Shown: positions 1-9,755 of the stretch, one piece after another
How positions within the stretch are numbered: position 1 is the stretch's first letter
Layout of the letters: each line of letters begins with the position of its first letter
Assembly (NCBI GenBank): GCA_006384855.1
Contig: VCJN01001777.1
Span: forward strand, 1 to 64,000
Direction of reading: 5' to 3'
DNA length: 64,000 nucleotides
Source: Tetraselmis striata
Lineage: Eukaryota; Chlorophyta; Chlorodendrophyceae; Chlorodendrales; Chlorodendraceae
Made by a program: the position numbers and the translations under genes
Notes under the pieces: generated by a model
Database searches by the model: none
The model's input: the letters and a program-made list of their open reading frames with translations, nothing else
What the model was told of the DNA's origin: nothing

Positions 1-230
1 CTGCGATAGAGTTCGCGAACTGACTGGTCGATAAGTGTCGAGGTCCCACAGGGCAGAAAAGCAGTGCTATTATGATTCGGTTCAACAGTCATCATAATGT
101 CACGCTCAGCACCAGCTCCAGTGCCTGAAGTAACAATCACAGATGCTGTGACACCGCAGTCGAAGGGTAGCTTGGAATCTGCGTCCCGCTCTCGAGCCGC
201 CAGTTGTGCGCGCGAAAACTTGCGCCTCAT
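1..230 (-). CDS. Unrecognised ORF downstream of a copia-type leader (partial)
   Basis: A frame with ATG at 228-230 reads leftward for 76 codons and is still open at the window edge. The start is basic (MRRKFSRAQLAARERD) and is followed by a Gly/Thr/Ser-rich part. It lies where gag would start after the leader of the LTR element, but it shares no recognisable residues with the Gag at 22834. No domain is recognised. It could be the first ORF of a different retroelement, a captured gene fragment, or chance. A 76-codon open frame in GC-rich DNA is weak evidence. Confidence 0.35.
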   Translation of the reverse strand, partial: MRRKFSRAQLAARERDADSKLPFDCGVTASVIVTSGTGAGAERDIMMTVEPNHNSTAFLPCGTSTLIDQSVRELYR

Positions 231-1270
231 TATACAACAAACGAGGAGTAATTGCAGTGGAAGACTTGAAGAATCTGGAGCTAACACTCGCTCCGAAACC
301 AGTGCGGCAGAGTCAGCCGGATAGAGACTGCAAGGACAAACAAAGGTGGGTGCGCAGTGGTGGTGCAAAGGCGAGAGGCTACAGTGTTTTTCAGGATGCT
401 TGCTTGCCGCAGTGGCAACTCTCTCCCACCAGAGATGGTCAACAGGGAGAAACTCGGTCAATATTTCGAAATTGAGCAGAGAAAACAACCGGAGCCGCAC
501 AAACTTTTAATTACCGGCCGCGATTAATCAACGAACAACCGCGGCCTCGCGGAAATCAAAATACCGGCTACAATAAATCGGAAAACCACCGGGAAATCCG
601 GCTAGTTTTTGATTCTCGTAGATTCGCCTAGAACACGGCGGAAACTACGTCGTTCTCCGGTCGCAGACTGCTGCTAAGTCGGCAACCTGCCTGCCTCGTG
701 ACGAGGGTCGATACCACTGGCACAAGACCACGACAGTGCGCTCGACGAGGCCGTCTGCCCCCCCTGTGGCCAGCGAGGCAGTTCGACACACTCTAACTGG
801 GCAAGCGACAAGCGCAAACGAGTCGACACGACTCGAAGCCGGCCCGAGTCGTCGAGAGACTGAAAGGGCCGTCGGAACGCGGCCCCAGGCGTCGAGAGGC
901 ACAGCCGAAACGAAAGAGGTCGACAGCAGCGTCGAGTTGCACAGGCAACAGCCCCCACGCCCACTACAGGACGCCCACTGCCTAGGGAGGCCAGTGACGA
1001 GCAGCGGTCTCGCGTCGCACAGGCAAACGAGCCCCACGCCCCGTCCCAGGGCGCCCACTGACTACCACCGTCAGTGCACCGCTTCTCGCGGCCACGCTCG
1101 GCTCTCAGCGAGCGAAAACGAGTCGTTCGAGTCCCCAGCCCAACAGCGCAGGTCCCCTCCCAAGAATCAGCAGCAAGGGGCGGCGGAAGAACCTGGTTGT
1201 GGCGCTCTTGTGGTTAGCAGAGGCCGCTCCTTGGCTTGGGAGGTGAGGGGAAGCGAGGGCCCAACTAACC

Positions 1271-1742
1271 TGTTGAAAGATGGGCGTGAGGGAAAAGAAC
1301 GACTGTCTCTTACAGCGGGTCGCGCCCTGCCTTTATACTCGCGCACGCCCTGGTGCGCGCGCCAGCCATTAGCACATCCGCCACCTTGCGCCATCGCGTG
1401 CTGACTGTATTCTCCAGTACTTAACGCACATTTGCGAGCCTGAGTATTGGTATTCACTATGTCCGTACAATACAGTATCCGCTGCTGCATCAGCCGATAT
1501 CCTGCAGTATATTCTAGTTGATACTCAGCAGTACCGGAATCTCGATTGTACTCGCACGGGCGTCCTCGTACTCGTAGATGTACAGCCGCTCCGCGATGTA
1601 CGTCTACTGCTGGAGATGTACTCGCGTCCTCGTACTCGTAGCCGTACCATCGCTCCGCCGTTTACAGATACTGCTGAGAGTGTGCAGGCCTCAAGGCTCC
1701 AAACAGGCGGTCAAACGCCTGCAAGACTGGTATCAAACAACA
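1271..1742 (-). repeat. LTR, 472 bp, divergent single-unit type
   Basis: It is bounded by TGTTG...CAACA and is homologous over its length to the other LTRs. It lacks about 19 bases near 1522 (between TATATTCTAGT and GATACTCAGC) that the 491-bp LTRs have. It has one copy of the 29-bp unit that is doubled in the younger LTRs. Confidence 0.85.
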
Positions 1743-1881
1743 ATACGCGCGCCCTGCCGCATATATTATCCCGGATTAACTCAGCGAGACCACGTGCTCA
1801 TTATGCCATGCTACTTCATCAATAAACATTGTGATATTACGCCGACACAATGCCGCACCGATTAGCCCTTCACAATACGTG

Positions 1882-1889
1882 CCTATAAA
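1882..1889 (+). promoter_or_regulatory. Probable TATA box of the gene at 2000
   Basis: CCTATAAATGG occurs about 110 bases upstream of the ATG at 2000, in a gene-free stretch (1743-1999) between the LTR and that gene. It is a consensus TATA element. Its use is inferred from position only. Confidence 0.4.
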
Positions 1890-1999
1890 TGGCGCGCTGC
1901 TCTTCGCCTCCGTTGTGTCGTTGACTGCTCCGGAAGCGCAGGCGGTCGTCGACTTGGTGTTAGTTTCTCCACTCGCCCCCCTTCACCGCTCACAGCGCC

Positions 2000-3108
2000 A
2001 TGGCAGACCTCGTCTCCCGGGCAAACGCCATCGTCATCACAAAGAAAACCCGTGCAGAGGTGCCCTTATGCCTGGTGTTCGTGGCGCAGTCCGTGGAGAC
2101 CATGGTTGCCCGCGCGGCAAAGTCGCATCCAGCCGATGTTCGTCGTCTACCCCTCAGAAGACGACACCAGGAAGGGTTCCTGGGGCGCATCTCTGCAGGA
2201 GTTTGCAGCCCGGCTCAGGAAGCAATCCGGCGGGTGGGCCGCTGCGACAACAACTCGAGGCCGCGCAGTACACGCTGCCAGAGGGGTGCTGACCTTCTAT
2301 GTCACGCCCGCAGATCGGACCGGCATCACGGACCCCGCCAGCGCTGCTGGGGCTATCTCGTCCTCCTCAACAAGGTCGCGCGCCAGCACCGACACCATCA
2401 CTGTCATGCGTGCAGAGATCCATGCCGTATGGCCACGAGATGATGACGACGTGTACTTGCCGGTGCAAGGTGCGTTGGGCGAGGTTGTTGCCCCTGAGTG
2501 GGCGGCGGGCCTTGTTGTCTCGCGTGTCCGCGCCGCCGGCATCGAGGAGGGCGAGAAAGACATGAGGAAACGCGTGACAAGGTGGGCCCGCAACAAAGCA
2601 CTCCACCCTCCACATAAGCACGCACCCACACTCGTGGCTAACTTGTGCCGCGCGCAGGTTCGTCCGGGAGCGCCGTAAGGCCCACCTTAACGCCAAAGCT
2701 TCCACAGTGCCAGCGGCGCAACTCGTTGTGGCCAAGGAGGCCGCAGCCTCAGCCGCTTGGAGGCGAAACGATCGTGGCTTATTGTGGGCGTCTGGGCACA
2801 GGGGGCGTCCCGACGCTAAGGCAAGGAAGCTCATGGCGGCGTCGTCGACGGCACAGCCTCCCGGGGTGGTGAAGACACTGACGGCCGCCGTTCTCCCTCC
2901 GGACGCGCCGCTGCCCCGCCCACCCCTAACTGAGAAGGAGCTGTGCTGGTTGAACGCCGCCGACAAGAAGCAGTCGGACGCCGACAAGAAGCGGAAGAGG
3001 CCAGTGAAGAAGCGCCGAGGTGAGAAACTGACGGTCGCGGAGTCGGAGGCGGAGGCAGCGAGGTCGTCGCAGCGGCGGGTCTCCCGGGCACGCAAGAACA
3101 AGCAGTAG
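2000..3108 (+). CDS. Unknown basic protein, three exons, about 319 aa
   Basis: I infer exons at 2000-2059, 2133-2581 and 2658-3108. The introns are 73 and 76 nt, both GTG...CAG; the second has a CTAAC branch-point-like site at 2638-2642. Spliced length is 960 nt, exactly 320 codons including TAG, and each junction keeps the frame, whereas the unspliced frame hits a stop at 2678. The first exon ends KKTRAE. The middle of the protein is neutral. The C-terminal third is very basic, with KKRKRPVKKRR resembling a nuclear localisation signal, and the end is RVSRARKNKQ. I recognise no catalytic domain. A TATA box lies about 110 bases upstream. It could be a host gene or part of an unidentified element; the exon model is inferred from frame logic, not transcripts. 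Confidence 0.45.
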
Positions 3109-3556
3109 CCCCCCTCCGCGCCCCCCCCCCTCACCCCCCCCCGGCGGGAGCGGCGGGCGGCGGGCGGGGGGGCCGCCCCCCGGCCACATTCCCCGATGGG
3201 AGCTGTCGCGAATATTGTAATTCAATCATTCTTCGGCAAACCGCTGCCTGTCCCCCCTTCTCCCCCCCTCGCGAATATCTATGTAACGTGAGCACTCTTT
3301 GGCAAAACATGGCAGCCAAACCTCCCGTCTCATGACCTTTGATCGGACGGCTGGCAGGCACGTTCAGCAGTAATAGCTATAATGTACACAAAATTCCCCA
3401 CTGTTACCAAATACGTACGGCTGCGATTCGCGCTCCCATGTACTACTAGTCGTAGTTATCCACAGGACGATTCGTCATTGCGCCCGGGTTCGTACTAGAT
3501 ACCCGGTACCGGCTTGATAAATATATCGCGTACTACCCGGTACTACACGGACAGGG
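3109..3556. other. Gene-free stretch with C/G homopolymer tract
   Basis: No credible coding frame is seen. About 3111-3185 is an almost pure C then G tract following the stop of the upstream gene. The rest is unremarkable mixed sequence leading into an LTR remnant. Confidence 0.6.
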
Positions 3557-3637
3557 CGCGATAAAGGCAGGGCGCGACCCATTGTAACAGACAGTCCTTC
3601 TATTCCTTCACGCCCATCTTTCAATAAAGTCCACTGC
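3557..3637 (+). repeat. Remnant of a divergent copia-type LTR (3' end)
   Basis: The sequence matches the last ~70 bases of the sense-strand LTR (ATAAAGGCAGGGCGCGACCC ... CACGCCCATCTTTCAATA) with substitutions, including CAATA for the usual CAACA end. Upstream of 3557 the similarity fades. It truncates the polymerase/helicase pseudogene that begins immediately to its right. Confidence 0.6.
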
Positions 3638-3803
3638 TTGGTCGACCGCGGCTTGATCCCGAACGGGATAGGCTCTCGGGACCTCGACCATGAAGTACTT
3701 ACTCGTCGGCCACAAAGGAGGGGCGGAACGTGTCGGTAGCCATGTTGTATACACCGTCGCGGAACTTGATCTTGCGGTACGTGCTCTTGTAATTGGTCAC
3801 GAG

Positions 3804-3817
3804 TATAGCTGCCAAGA
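3804..3817 (+). repeat. hAT left terminal inverted repeat
   Basis: TATAGCTGCCAAGA lies directly after the GTCACGAG duplication and pairs with 6588-6601. Confidence 0.8.
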
Positions 3818-4236
3818 GAATGATTCAGAATGTTTGAAACGAGAATAATTCTAGAATGATTCAGAATGATTCGACCGACGTCCATTCTTTCAACATCCCA
3901 GAATCTTTCAGGGGCGCGACGCGCGCTCCCCGCCCCGCAGCCACAGGCGCCGCCCGCAACATCGCTCCGCATAAGCGGCTGCTGGCATGTCTCAGCGAAC
4001 AACCGATCACACGGCCGCTACGCTCGGCAGGCCAGCCGCTACCTCATAGCTCATGCGGTCGCCTACTCGCGTCACAAGCGCTGCACAAGGGCTTTTGTTT
4101 TCCGTGCTACACTGCTAGCTAGTGCGCAGTATGGACGCGCGTATGGGCTCGCTCGCGGAAGATGCAGGATCATCTCTTTCCGCCGCGCCAGGTATGCCCT
4201 CCTCGGCTTTTCCCCTTTTACTTTCTCGCTCAGTTT

Positions 4237-4241
<5 letters not shown>

Positions 4242-4268
<27 letters not shown>
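4242..4268 (+). repeat. (CT)n microsatellite
   Basis: An uninterrupted CT dinucleotide run lies inside the hAT element, upstream of its coding remnant, within a longer pyrimidine-rich stretch (about 4200-4310). Confidence 0.95.
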
Positions 4269-4381
4269 GCCCTTTCTCTCCCTCTCTCCCTACCCCCCTT
4301 ATCTCTCGATATCTCGCTTTATGTTTACATGTTTTAGTGCTGCCCCTAAAGTCGTTATGGCTGCATACTGCATACGCAAGA

Positions 4382-5984
4382 ATGCCGACTGTGTGTGGTC
4401 CCACATGCGATGCGCCAGGCCAAGCTGAGCCACCGGCACCAGCGGCAGATCCAGAGCGTGTCGCCAATCAGGCCCTCCTGCCGACTAGCATTCCGAATTC
4501 AGACACTGTGCGCGTATGCTCCTACGGAGATCACTGCCGGGTGGCCGTTGTTGGTGGCCCGCAGCTCAGTAGCTGTGGAGAGCCAGGATGCATCAATTCG
4601 CTGCATTATCTTTGCCAGGGCGAGTACGAGGCCAAGTTCTCGGAACTCTTCGCCAACTGCGACATGCGCAAGCTTTGTTTGCCTTGCCTCAAAAAGCAGG
4701 CAAAGGACAATGGACCGCTGCCGCCTCCAGGAGACGGCGCTGGCGGCGCGCCCAGTGACGCGGACATTGCGGCTTCACCCCTTCTCGCCTCTGCAGTCTC
4801 ACGGAGTATGTTCGTTCCCCTGATTCCTTCTGATTCGTTAGCCTTTATGCGTCGCCTGTCTCACTGTCCGTTCTCTTCAAAAATGCTGAGTATTTTCACG
4901 ATATTACAGGCGCGCCAAGCCCCGCAAGGCCACTACCGGGAGGACGTATCACAAAACAAGGATGGCAGCGCTGTGGCAAACCGGGAGCTGTTCCTGGATG
5001 TCGTCGATACCAGGTCCAAGTGGGAGGACATGCAGTGCGCTGTGAACCTGTTGCTGCCTGTTAGCGACGCCCTGCAGTTCATCGAGGGCAACTCCACGAG
5101 AGTTTCCTTCGTGTACCTCATCATGCTGCACATTGGCAACGATGTGGCACAATGGACCTCCGGAGCGCTTGATGGGGTGCTGCTGGATGGGCAAGAGCCT
5201 TTGTCTGTGAAAGTTTTCCGTGCCTTCCATGCTAGATGGGGAGCGACTGGTCGCATTCAAGCTGGGCTTTACGATGATGTTCACATGGTGGCCTATTTCC
5301 TGGATCCCTTCCTGTGCCGGCTTGTTGAAGAGCTTCCTGTGAATGCTTACTGGCGCATTCCAGAAGATCTTTGGCAAGTTTTGCAATGACGTGGAACTAG
5401 CCCAGTGCGTCAACGAGTTCATGAAGCTTCACAACGGCGATGGCGGCTATGGCATGATGAAGGACTTTGCTGAGCAGACTCACCAGCAGGAGTTTGCGCG
5501 GTTGAAGGAGAAGTACTTGCGGGACCACAACTTGGGCAAGCTGCCTCACTGTGTGTCTGAGGCTATCATGTACTGCCAAGCTGCCATGAGCAATGGTAAC
5601 TGCGCTATTACACGGTGGAAGACAATGGGCAAGACTGTGAAGTCTGCAAAGAAGTTGTCTGAGATAGCAGTCAGGGTTTTGTCGCTTGCACCTACCGCAG
5701 CGCCCGTAGAGCGCATGAACAGCTTACACAAACTAATTCAAACAAAAGGGCGGGCTGCTCTAAAACATCAGCGCGTAGTGAAGCTGATGTTTTGCTATGT
5801 CAACATGCGGCTGCTTGATTCCATAGATGAGGAGATGGTAGGTATGATAGAGGATATGCTGCTCCAAGAGATTGCTGCGATGGATGCTGCTGCCGCATCT
5901 TCGAATGTTACTGGCAACGCAACCAACCACGAGGGAGATATTGGTGATGCTGCGCTAGCCAATGCGGATGAGGGCGCGGGTTGA
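4382..5984 (+). pseudogene. hAT transposase remnant
   Basis: The frame from ATG 4382 starts with a Cys-rich segment (CSYGDHC ... SCGEPGC ... CLPCLKK). After a likely 104-nt intron-like stretch (GTATGT at 4806 to ACAG at 4909) comes typical hAT sequence: DVVDTRSKWEDMQ, then LLLPVSDALQFIEGN, then AYFLDPFLC. The first frame stops at 5389; a second frame (from about 5343) continues with the dimerisation domain, including LAPTAAPVERMNSLHKL and GRAALKHQR, to TGA/TAA at 5984. The RNase H-like catalytic core that should lie between the zinc-binding part and DVVDTRS is largely missing, so the protein is internally deleted as well as frameshifted. Autonomous activity is unlikely. Confidence 0.75.
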
Positions 5985-6587
5985 TCGAATTTGGTGATTT
6001 GGTGTAATAATGTTATTGGCTAGCTACTTGCAGCAGTAAATGTGAAGTAGGCATGCCGGCCTTCTCATCCTTCTGGCACGCATTGTTATGTGGGACGTCA
6101 CATGCATGTTTTAACGACGAAAAAAGCATATGTTAGTATCAGCATCATCATGATCAGGATTAATATGAACAGCATAACAGGAGCAATACGGGTACTCCTG
6201 GCATTGATAATAATTAATCCGACGCTGACTGAACACATAATCAATTTCATTTAATTTGCCCTCTCGATCTGCGACGATATAGCGTACGAGTATTAGCGAG
6301 CACTGTTCCTCTGTACGTATCTAGGTACCTGAAGTCTTGAACTCGTGCACGATGAGTAGTCGATGAGGCAGTCGAGGCATGTACGACAGTACCTGTACGA
6401 GGCAGTCGCTAGGGGACGCGAGTACAGGGCACCCGTAGATGCCCAGATATGCAGACGAAGGACGGGCCGCGCGCGCACTTTTCGCCAGTGTTTAGATGTT
6501 TCAAAGATTTTCAGAATGATTCTGAGAATCATTCTAGATTTAGAATGATTGCAGAATTATTCAATCCGCTCTTTCAATATTCCGGGA

Positions 6588-6601
6588 TTTTGGCACCTGT
6601 A
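6588..6601 (-). repeat. hAT right terminal inverted repeat
   Basis: The complement reads TACAGGTGCCAAAA. It is directly followed by the second GTCACGAG copy at 6602-6609. Confidence 0.8.
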
Positions 6602-7730
6602 GTCACGAGGAAGTCGTTGTTAAGCGGTATGTACGGAGGGACGTACGGGATGGCCACCTTCATATGGCTGGAGCACCTGAGGTTCCTCGTGATTTCCTTG
6701 CCTTTAACCGGGCTGACCCCGATGAAAATCAGGTTGTCTTCGTGCACAAGCTGTTGAGCGACAATTTCATTCACGGACCCTGACGACATGTTGGTGCTGC
6801 CGCTGTAGCCGTAGTACTGATCACCGGCGCGGATCACCTTGTGTCCGATCATGTCAACAACGTGCCACGCCAGCATCATGGCGTCAAGCATTTCACCTTT
6901 GGGAGCATCGTTAGCTTTGTCGTCCACATCCATCGGATCCGGGTCAAATGCGAAAGGGTGATACAAAAGGCTTGACCTCAAAGTCGAGAACATACCCAGT
7001 GCGAAGCATGACATGATGCTTGACATGTTCGCGAACAATGCCATCCTCGCACTCGATAATGCAACCGTCGATCATCTTTGAGATGACGCGAGCAGACTTG
7101 TGAGTCCCGACAATATACTAGGGACTCGAGGCGGCTGGCAACACGTTGTTCTCGGCTTTTGAGAGCAGGATGTGAACAAAGCGCTTTTGGAGCTTCAGAT
7201 CGTCGGAGGGGTACGCGTCGCCCACATCGCCGTCGTATTCATACGGCATTTAAAGGGACTCCCTTGCAGCAAGCACGAGTTCCGGCATGATGGTCATCAG
7301 CTCCGAAACGCACGCCACGAACTGCTTGTTCTCGATGAACCGGTCGGTGGATGTCGGTCGTCTCGGCCCCCGGCGGAAGCGCCACCTTGTTTTTCCATGC
7401 CCAACTTTTGACGGTGCCAAAGTTGATGAGAGCGAGGAGCAGCGACTTGGCAGTGTCGCGGCTGCACGAATAGACAGTCTGTACTTCCTCGAGGATGCGC
7501 TTTCGCTCGTTAACGTACTTGACGACGAGGTCGCGGTCGGAGGGCACGCCGCGTTTCTCCAAGAGCTGCAAAAACACCTTCGGGTGACAATTGGCCACGT
7601 CGATGTCCACGCACCGCTTACCGGACATCTCAATGTGGTGGTTCACCAGCGCGTTGCGAACCTTGCGGTTCAAGTTCTTAAACGACAATGGCAACTTGGA
7701 GCACTCGCGGTCGTACTTGTTATACTCCAT

Positions 7731-8069
7731 TTTCCCTTTGGCTCTAATGTTTAGCTATACAAGCAGGTATACTTCCCCGCTAAAGTAGTACGACTACGCA
7801 TCTCCCAGGGGGTGAACGAGTGGCCCTTTCGCTAGGGTACGAAGGGGGGTAAGAAAACCTGGTTAGCATGGGGCATACTAAACTAGGGTTTGCGGGTGGG
7901 GTTTTTAGGTTTCGGAAGGTTTTCTCAGGTTATCGTAAGGTAGATTGGGGTTTCCGGGTGGGGCGTAGGGTTTCGGGGTGTTCCGCCGCAGGGTTCCCGG
8001 GTGGGTTTCCATGGGGTTTCTGTTAACATTGTGCGTTTCTACTGTAATAATATCAAATCCCGTGTCATA
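7731..8069. promoter_or_regulatory. Divergent intergenic region with G-rich degenerate repeats
   Basis: It lies between the divergent polymerase (-) and secreted-protein (+) genes of the virus-like element. About 7845-8015 is a run of imperfect GGGGTTT / GGGTTTCGG / CCGGGTGGG units on the plus strand. No ORF is seen. It could hold both promoters, a replication origin or G-quadruplex structures. Function is inferred from position. Confidence 0.4.
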
Positions 8070-8644
8070 ATGCTCGGTTCCTCCTCTAAATGCGCTCTTT
8101 CTTTCCTCCTTATCGCTTTTACGGCCGGCGTATGTTGCGCGTTCACGCCGGTCGGTCCAGTTCGTCGGATTCTTCAGAGCCGAGCTCGGAGTATTCCTCG
8201 TCCGACCGGTCTTCGGACTCTGATGACGACGACCGCGGGGAGTATCGGGAGGGTTACTTTGATGGAGAAAAGCGGCCGCATTGCGAGGGCCGCGGCGATA
8301 AATACTGCGCTAAATGGTGGAAAAGGGATTGCCCGTCTGAGTGTGAGAGGGTCTGCAAGCAGGTAGACGATGATGATGATGATGATGATGGAGATACTTA
8401 CAAGGGTATCCGCTCCGACTTAAAGAATGCTCTCAAGGATAAACTATTTGATCAGGTTTTCATCGAGGGTAACGAGTTCTGCGTCGCCAATTGCAAGGGC
8501 GGTAGAGGTGGCAAGTGTCGTGATTGGGATAAGGATGATGGCGAGAAATGGTGCAAGGGTATAAAGTGTCCCAAGCGCGGTATAGACGGGTGTCATAATG
8601 GCAAGGATTTTGTTCCCCGCTTGCGACTAGTCGGTGTAAACTAA
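8070..8644 (+). CDS. Secreted acidic Cys-rich protein (frame broken near 8150)
   Basis: ATG 8070 opens a classic signal peptide (MLGSSSKCALSFLLIAFTAG, then VCCA). That frame then degenerates, while the frame one base back continues with a Ser/Asp/Glu-rich stretch, an eight-Asp run (8361-8391), and a C-terminal domain with about a dozen cysteines (PHCEGRG, CPSECERVC, CVANCKGG, KWCKGIKC) ending at TAA 8642-8644. I infer one original protein with a 1-base indel around 8140-8165. Alternatively ATG 8090 starts a 184-aa non-secreted form. No family is recognised. The stop shares CTAA (8641-8644) with the convergent neighbour's TAG. Confidence 0.55.
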
Positions 8645-9006
8645 CGACGTCCCATTCGCTTAATTCGTCTGTTCAGCGGTGTGTTGCGGTCCTTTAGCTC
8701 TCCTGACGCGGTGAACCCTTGCCCTCCCAGCCTACGAGCGGCTTGCATGACGCGCATTGCCTGGTTGTTTCCGGACGGCCCCGATCCGAACGATCCGGAC
8801 GTCATCGGTTGGACGGCCATTGGCGCGATTCGGCGTTTGGCTGGTTTATCCTTCTTCTCTTCGGCCTTTTTCTCCTTCTTGTCTTTGCAGCACGATTTAT
8901 CGCACGGTTTCTTGGCAGTTCTCGGGCAGTATGAACACCCTTTAGGCTTTATGTGTAGCATTCCCTTTTTCCCCTTCTGGAGGATGCAGCATGGCTTTTT
9001 CACCAT
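8641..9006 (-). CDS. Basic Cys-rich protein, 121 aa
   Basis: I choose ATG 9004-9006 because it leaves a 63-bp divergent promoter gap to the neighbour at 9070; the frame is open further upstream but overlaps that gene. The N-terminus has clustered cysteines (KKPCCILQKGKKG, GCSYCPRTAKKPCDKSCC), possibly metal binding. A Lys/Glu-rich linker (KDKKEKKAEEKKDKPAKRR) follows, then a Gly/Ser/Met-rich tail ending NRRIKRMGRR. It resembles small basic DNA-binding or virion proteins in composition only; no family is recognised. The stop TAG overlaps the convergent gene's TAA. Confidence 0.55.
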   Translation of the reverse strand: MVKKPCCILQKGKKGMLHIKPKGCSYCPRTAKKPCDKSCCKDKKEKKAEEKKDKPAKRRIAPMAVQPMTSGSFGSGPSGNNQAMRVMQAARRLGGQGFTASGELKDRNTPLNRRIKRMGRR

Positions 9007-9069
9007 CGTATCGTGTTTACAATTGCGCGTCACAATGTTATTGTGCATGCCGATTTTAAATATCGTGTC
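9007..9069. promoter_or_regulatory. 63-bp bidirectional promoter gap
   Basis: It separates the divergent start codons at 9006 (-) and 9070 (+). TTTTAAATATCGTGTC (9054-9069) directly precedes the plus ATG. A similar CGTGTCATA precedes the ATG at 8070. The short spacing implies a shared promoter. Confidence 0.4.
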
Positions 9070-9250
9070 ATGGCCCGCAAGAAAAAGGCCAAGCCGCCGC
9101 CCGTTAAGCGCTTGCGTGCGTTGCCGGAAGGGCGCAGACGTATAGAGAATCACGCGCCGCCTAGGGCAAAGGCGCCGTACCCGCCGTGCCGTACTTGTGT
9201 CACTCAGACAAAGTGCAATGGAAAGGCTGTTCCCGTTCAAGCTATACCCC
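9070..9250 (+). CDS. Small basic protein, first part (gene split by a copia element)
   Basis: ATG 9070 starts a Lys/Arg/Pro-rich protein (MARKKKAKPPPVKRLRALPE) with PPCRTCVTQTKC cysteines. A retroelement begins at 9251. Removing the element (9251-24392) and one copy of the ACCCC duplication continues the same frame at 24398 and ends it at TAG 24460-24462, giving 82 codons including the stop. No family is recognised; the composition suggests a nucleic-acid-binding protein. Confidence 0.55.
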
Positions 9251-9741
9251 TGTTGTTTGATACCAGTCTTGCAGGCGTTTGACCGGCTGTCTGGAGCCTT
9301 GACACCTGCACACTCTCAGCAGTATCTGTAGACGGCGGAGCGATCGTACGGCTACGAGTACGAGGACGCGAGTACATCTCCGGCAGCAGACGTACATCGC
9401 GGAGCGGCTGTACATCTACGAGTACGAGGACGCCCGTGCGAGCACAATCAAGATTCCGGTACTGCTGAGTATCAATGATGGGCGCCATGCAGTACTAGAA
9501 TATACTGCAGGATATCGGCCGATGCAGCAGCGGATACTGTATTGTACGGACATAGATAATGCCAATACTCAGGCTCGCACATATGCATTAAGTACTGGAG
9601 AATACAGTCAGCGCGCGATGGCGCAAGGTGGCGGATGCGCTAATGGGTGGCGCGCGTACCATGGCGTGCGCGAGTATAAAGGCAGGGCGCGACCCGTTGT
9701 AAGAGACAGTCGTTCTTTCCCCTCACGCCCATATTTCAACA
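9251..9741 (+). repeat. 5' LTR, 491 bp
   Basis: TGTTGTTTGATACC to ATATTTCAACA, single-unit type. A TATAAAGGCAGGG promoter core lies about 65 bases from its 3' end. Confidence 0.9.
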
Positions 9742-9755
9742 GGTTAGTTGGGCCC
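9742..9755 (+). promoter_or_regulatory. Primer-binding site, +2 variant
   Basis: GGTTAGTTGGGCCC lies immediately after the LTR. It equals the initiator-tRNA-Met-complementary GGTTATGGGCCC of other copies, with two extra bases. Confidence 0.6.

Larger units (their letters stand above)
1..1742 (-). mobile_element. LTR retrotransposon, 5' end, running off the left edge
   Basis: Read leftward, this holds a 5' LTR (1271-1742), a primer-binding site (1257-1270) and a leader (398-1270) that matches the leaders of the copia elements elsewhere in the window, for example 22835-23780. At about 397 the match stops, and a leftward ORF that does not resemble copia Gag begins at 230. The element is therefore either a family member carrying a different coding region, or a copia 5' end joined to unrelated DNA. 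The other end lies outside the window, so no target-site duplication can be checked. The 5 bases right of the LTR are ATACG (1743-1747). Confidence 0.75.
3804..6601. mobile_element. hAT-superfamily DNA transposon, 2,798 bp
   Basis: The ends are inverted repeats TATAGCTGCCAAGA (3804-3817) and the complement of 6588-6601, TACAGGTGCCAAAA (11 of 14 identical). They are flanked by an exact 8-bp duplication, GTCACGAG (3796-3803 and 6602-6609), the size made by hAT transposases. Subterminal regions on both sides are rich in copies of GAATGATTC-like motifs. Inside is a damaged transposase with a hAT C-terminal domain. The element interrupts the TV-Pol-like gene in frame. Confidence 0.85.
3638..7730 (-). 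pseudogene. TV-Pol-like family-A polymerase with start of a D5/SF3 helicase module, broken
   Basis: From ATG 7730 the protein reads leftward. Family-A-like motifs are visible: motif A DIDVANCHP, motif B RDTAKSLLLALINFG (R-x3-K-x8-F-G), then FVHILLSKAENNVL and a motif C-like MIDGCIIE. This is the pattern of TV-Pols described from virophages, polinton-like viruses and transposons. After a hAT insertion (3804-6601) the frame resumes with KIKFRDGVYNMATDTFRPSF, which resembles the region before D5/SF3 helicase domains; the ATPase itself is missing because an LTR remnant cuts the gene at 3637. Damage: frameshifts near 7340, 6960 and 3700, and in-frame stops at 7250-7252 and 7118-7120. Removing the hAT and one 8-bp duplication restores a continuous frame at that point. 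Family assignment rests on motifs only. Confidence 0.6.

Noticed and set aside
2707..3108. Separate 133-codon gene starting at 2707
   Set aside because: It starts at a GTG; it is better explained as the last exon of the gene at 2000.
3131..3361. ORFs over the C/G homopolymer tract
   Set aside because: Pro/Gly low-complexity translation of a homopolymer tract.
4242..4268. CT run as a CRISPR-like or regulatory array
   Set aside because: It is a simple dinucleotide microsatellite with no spacers.
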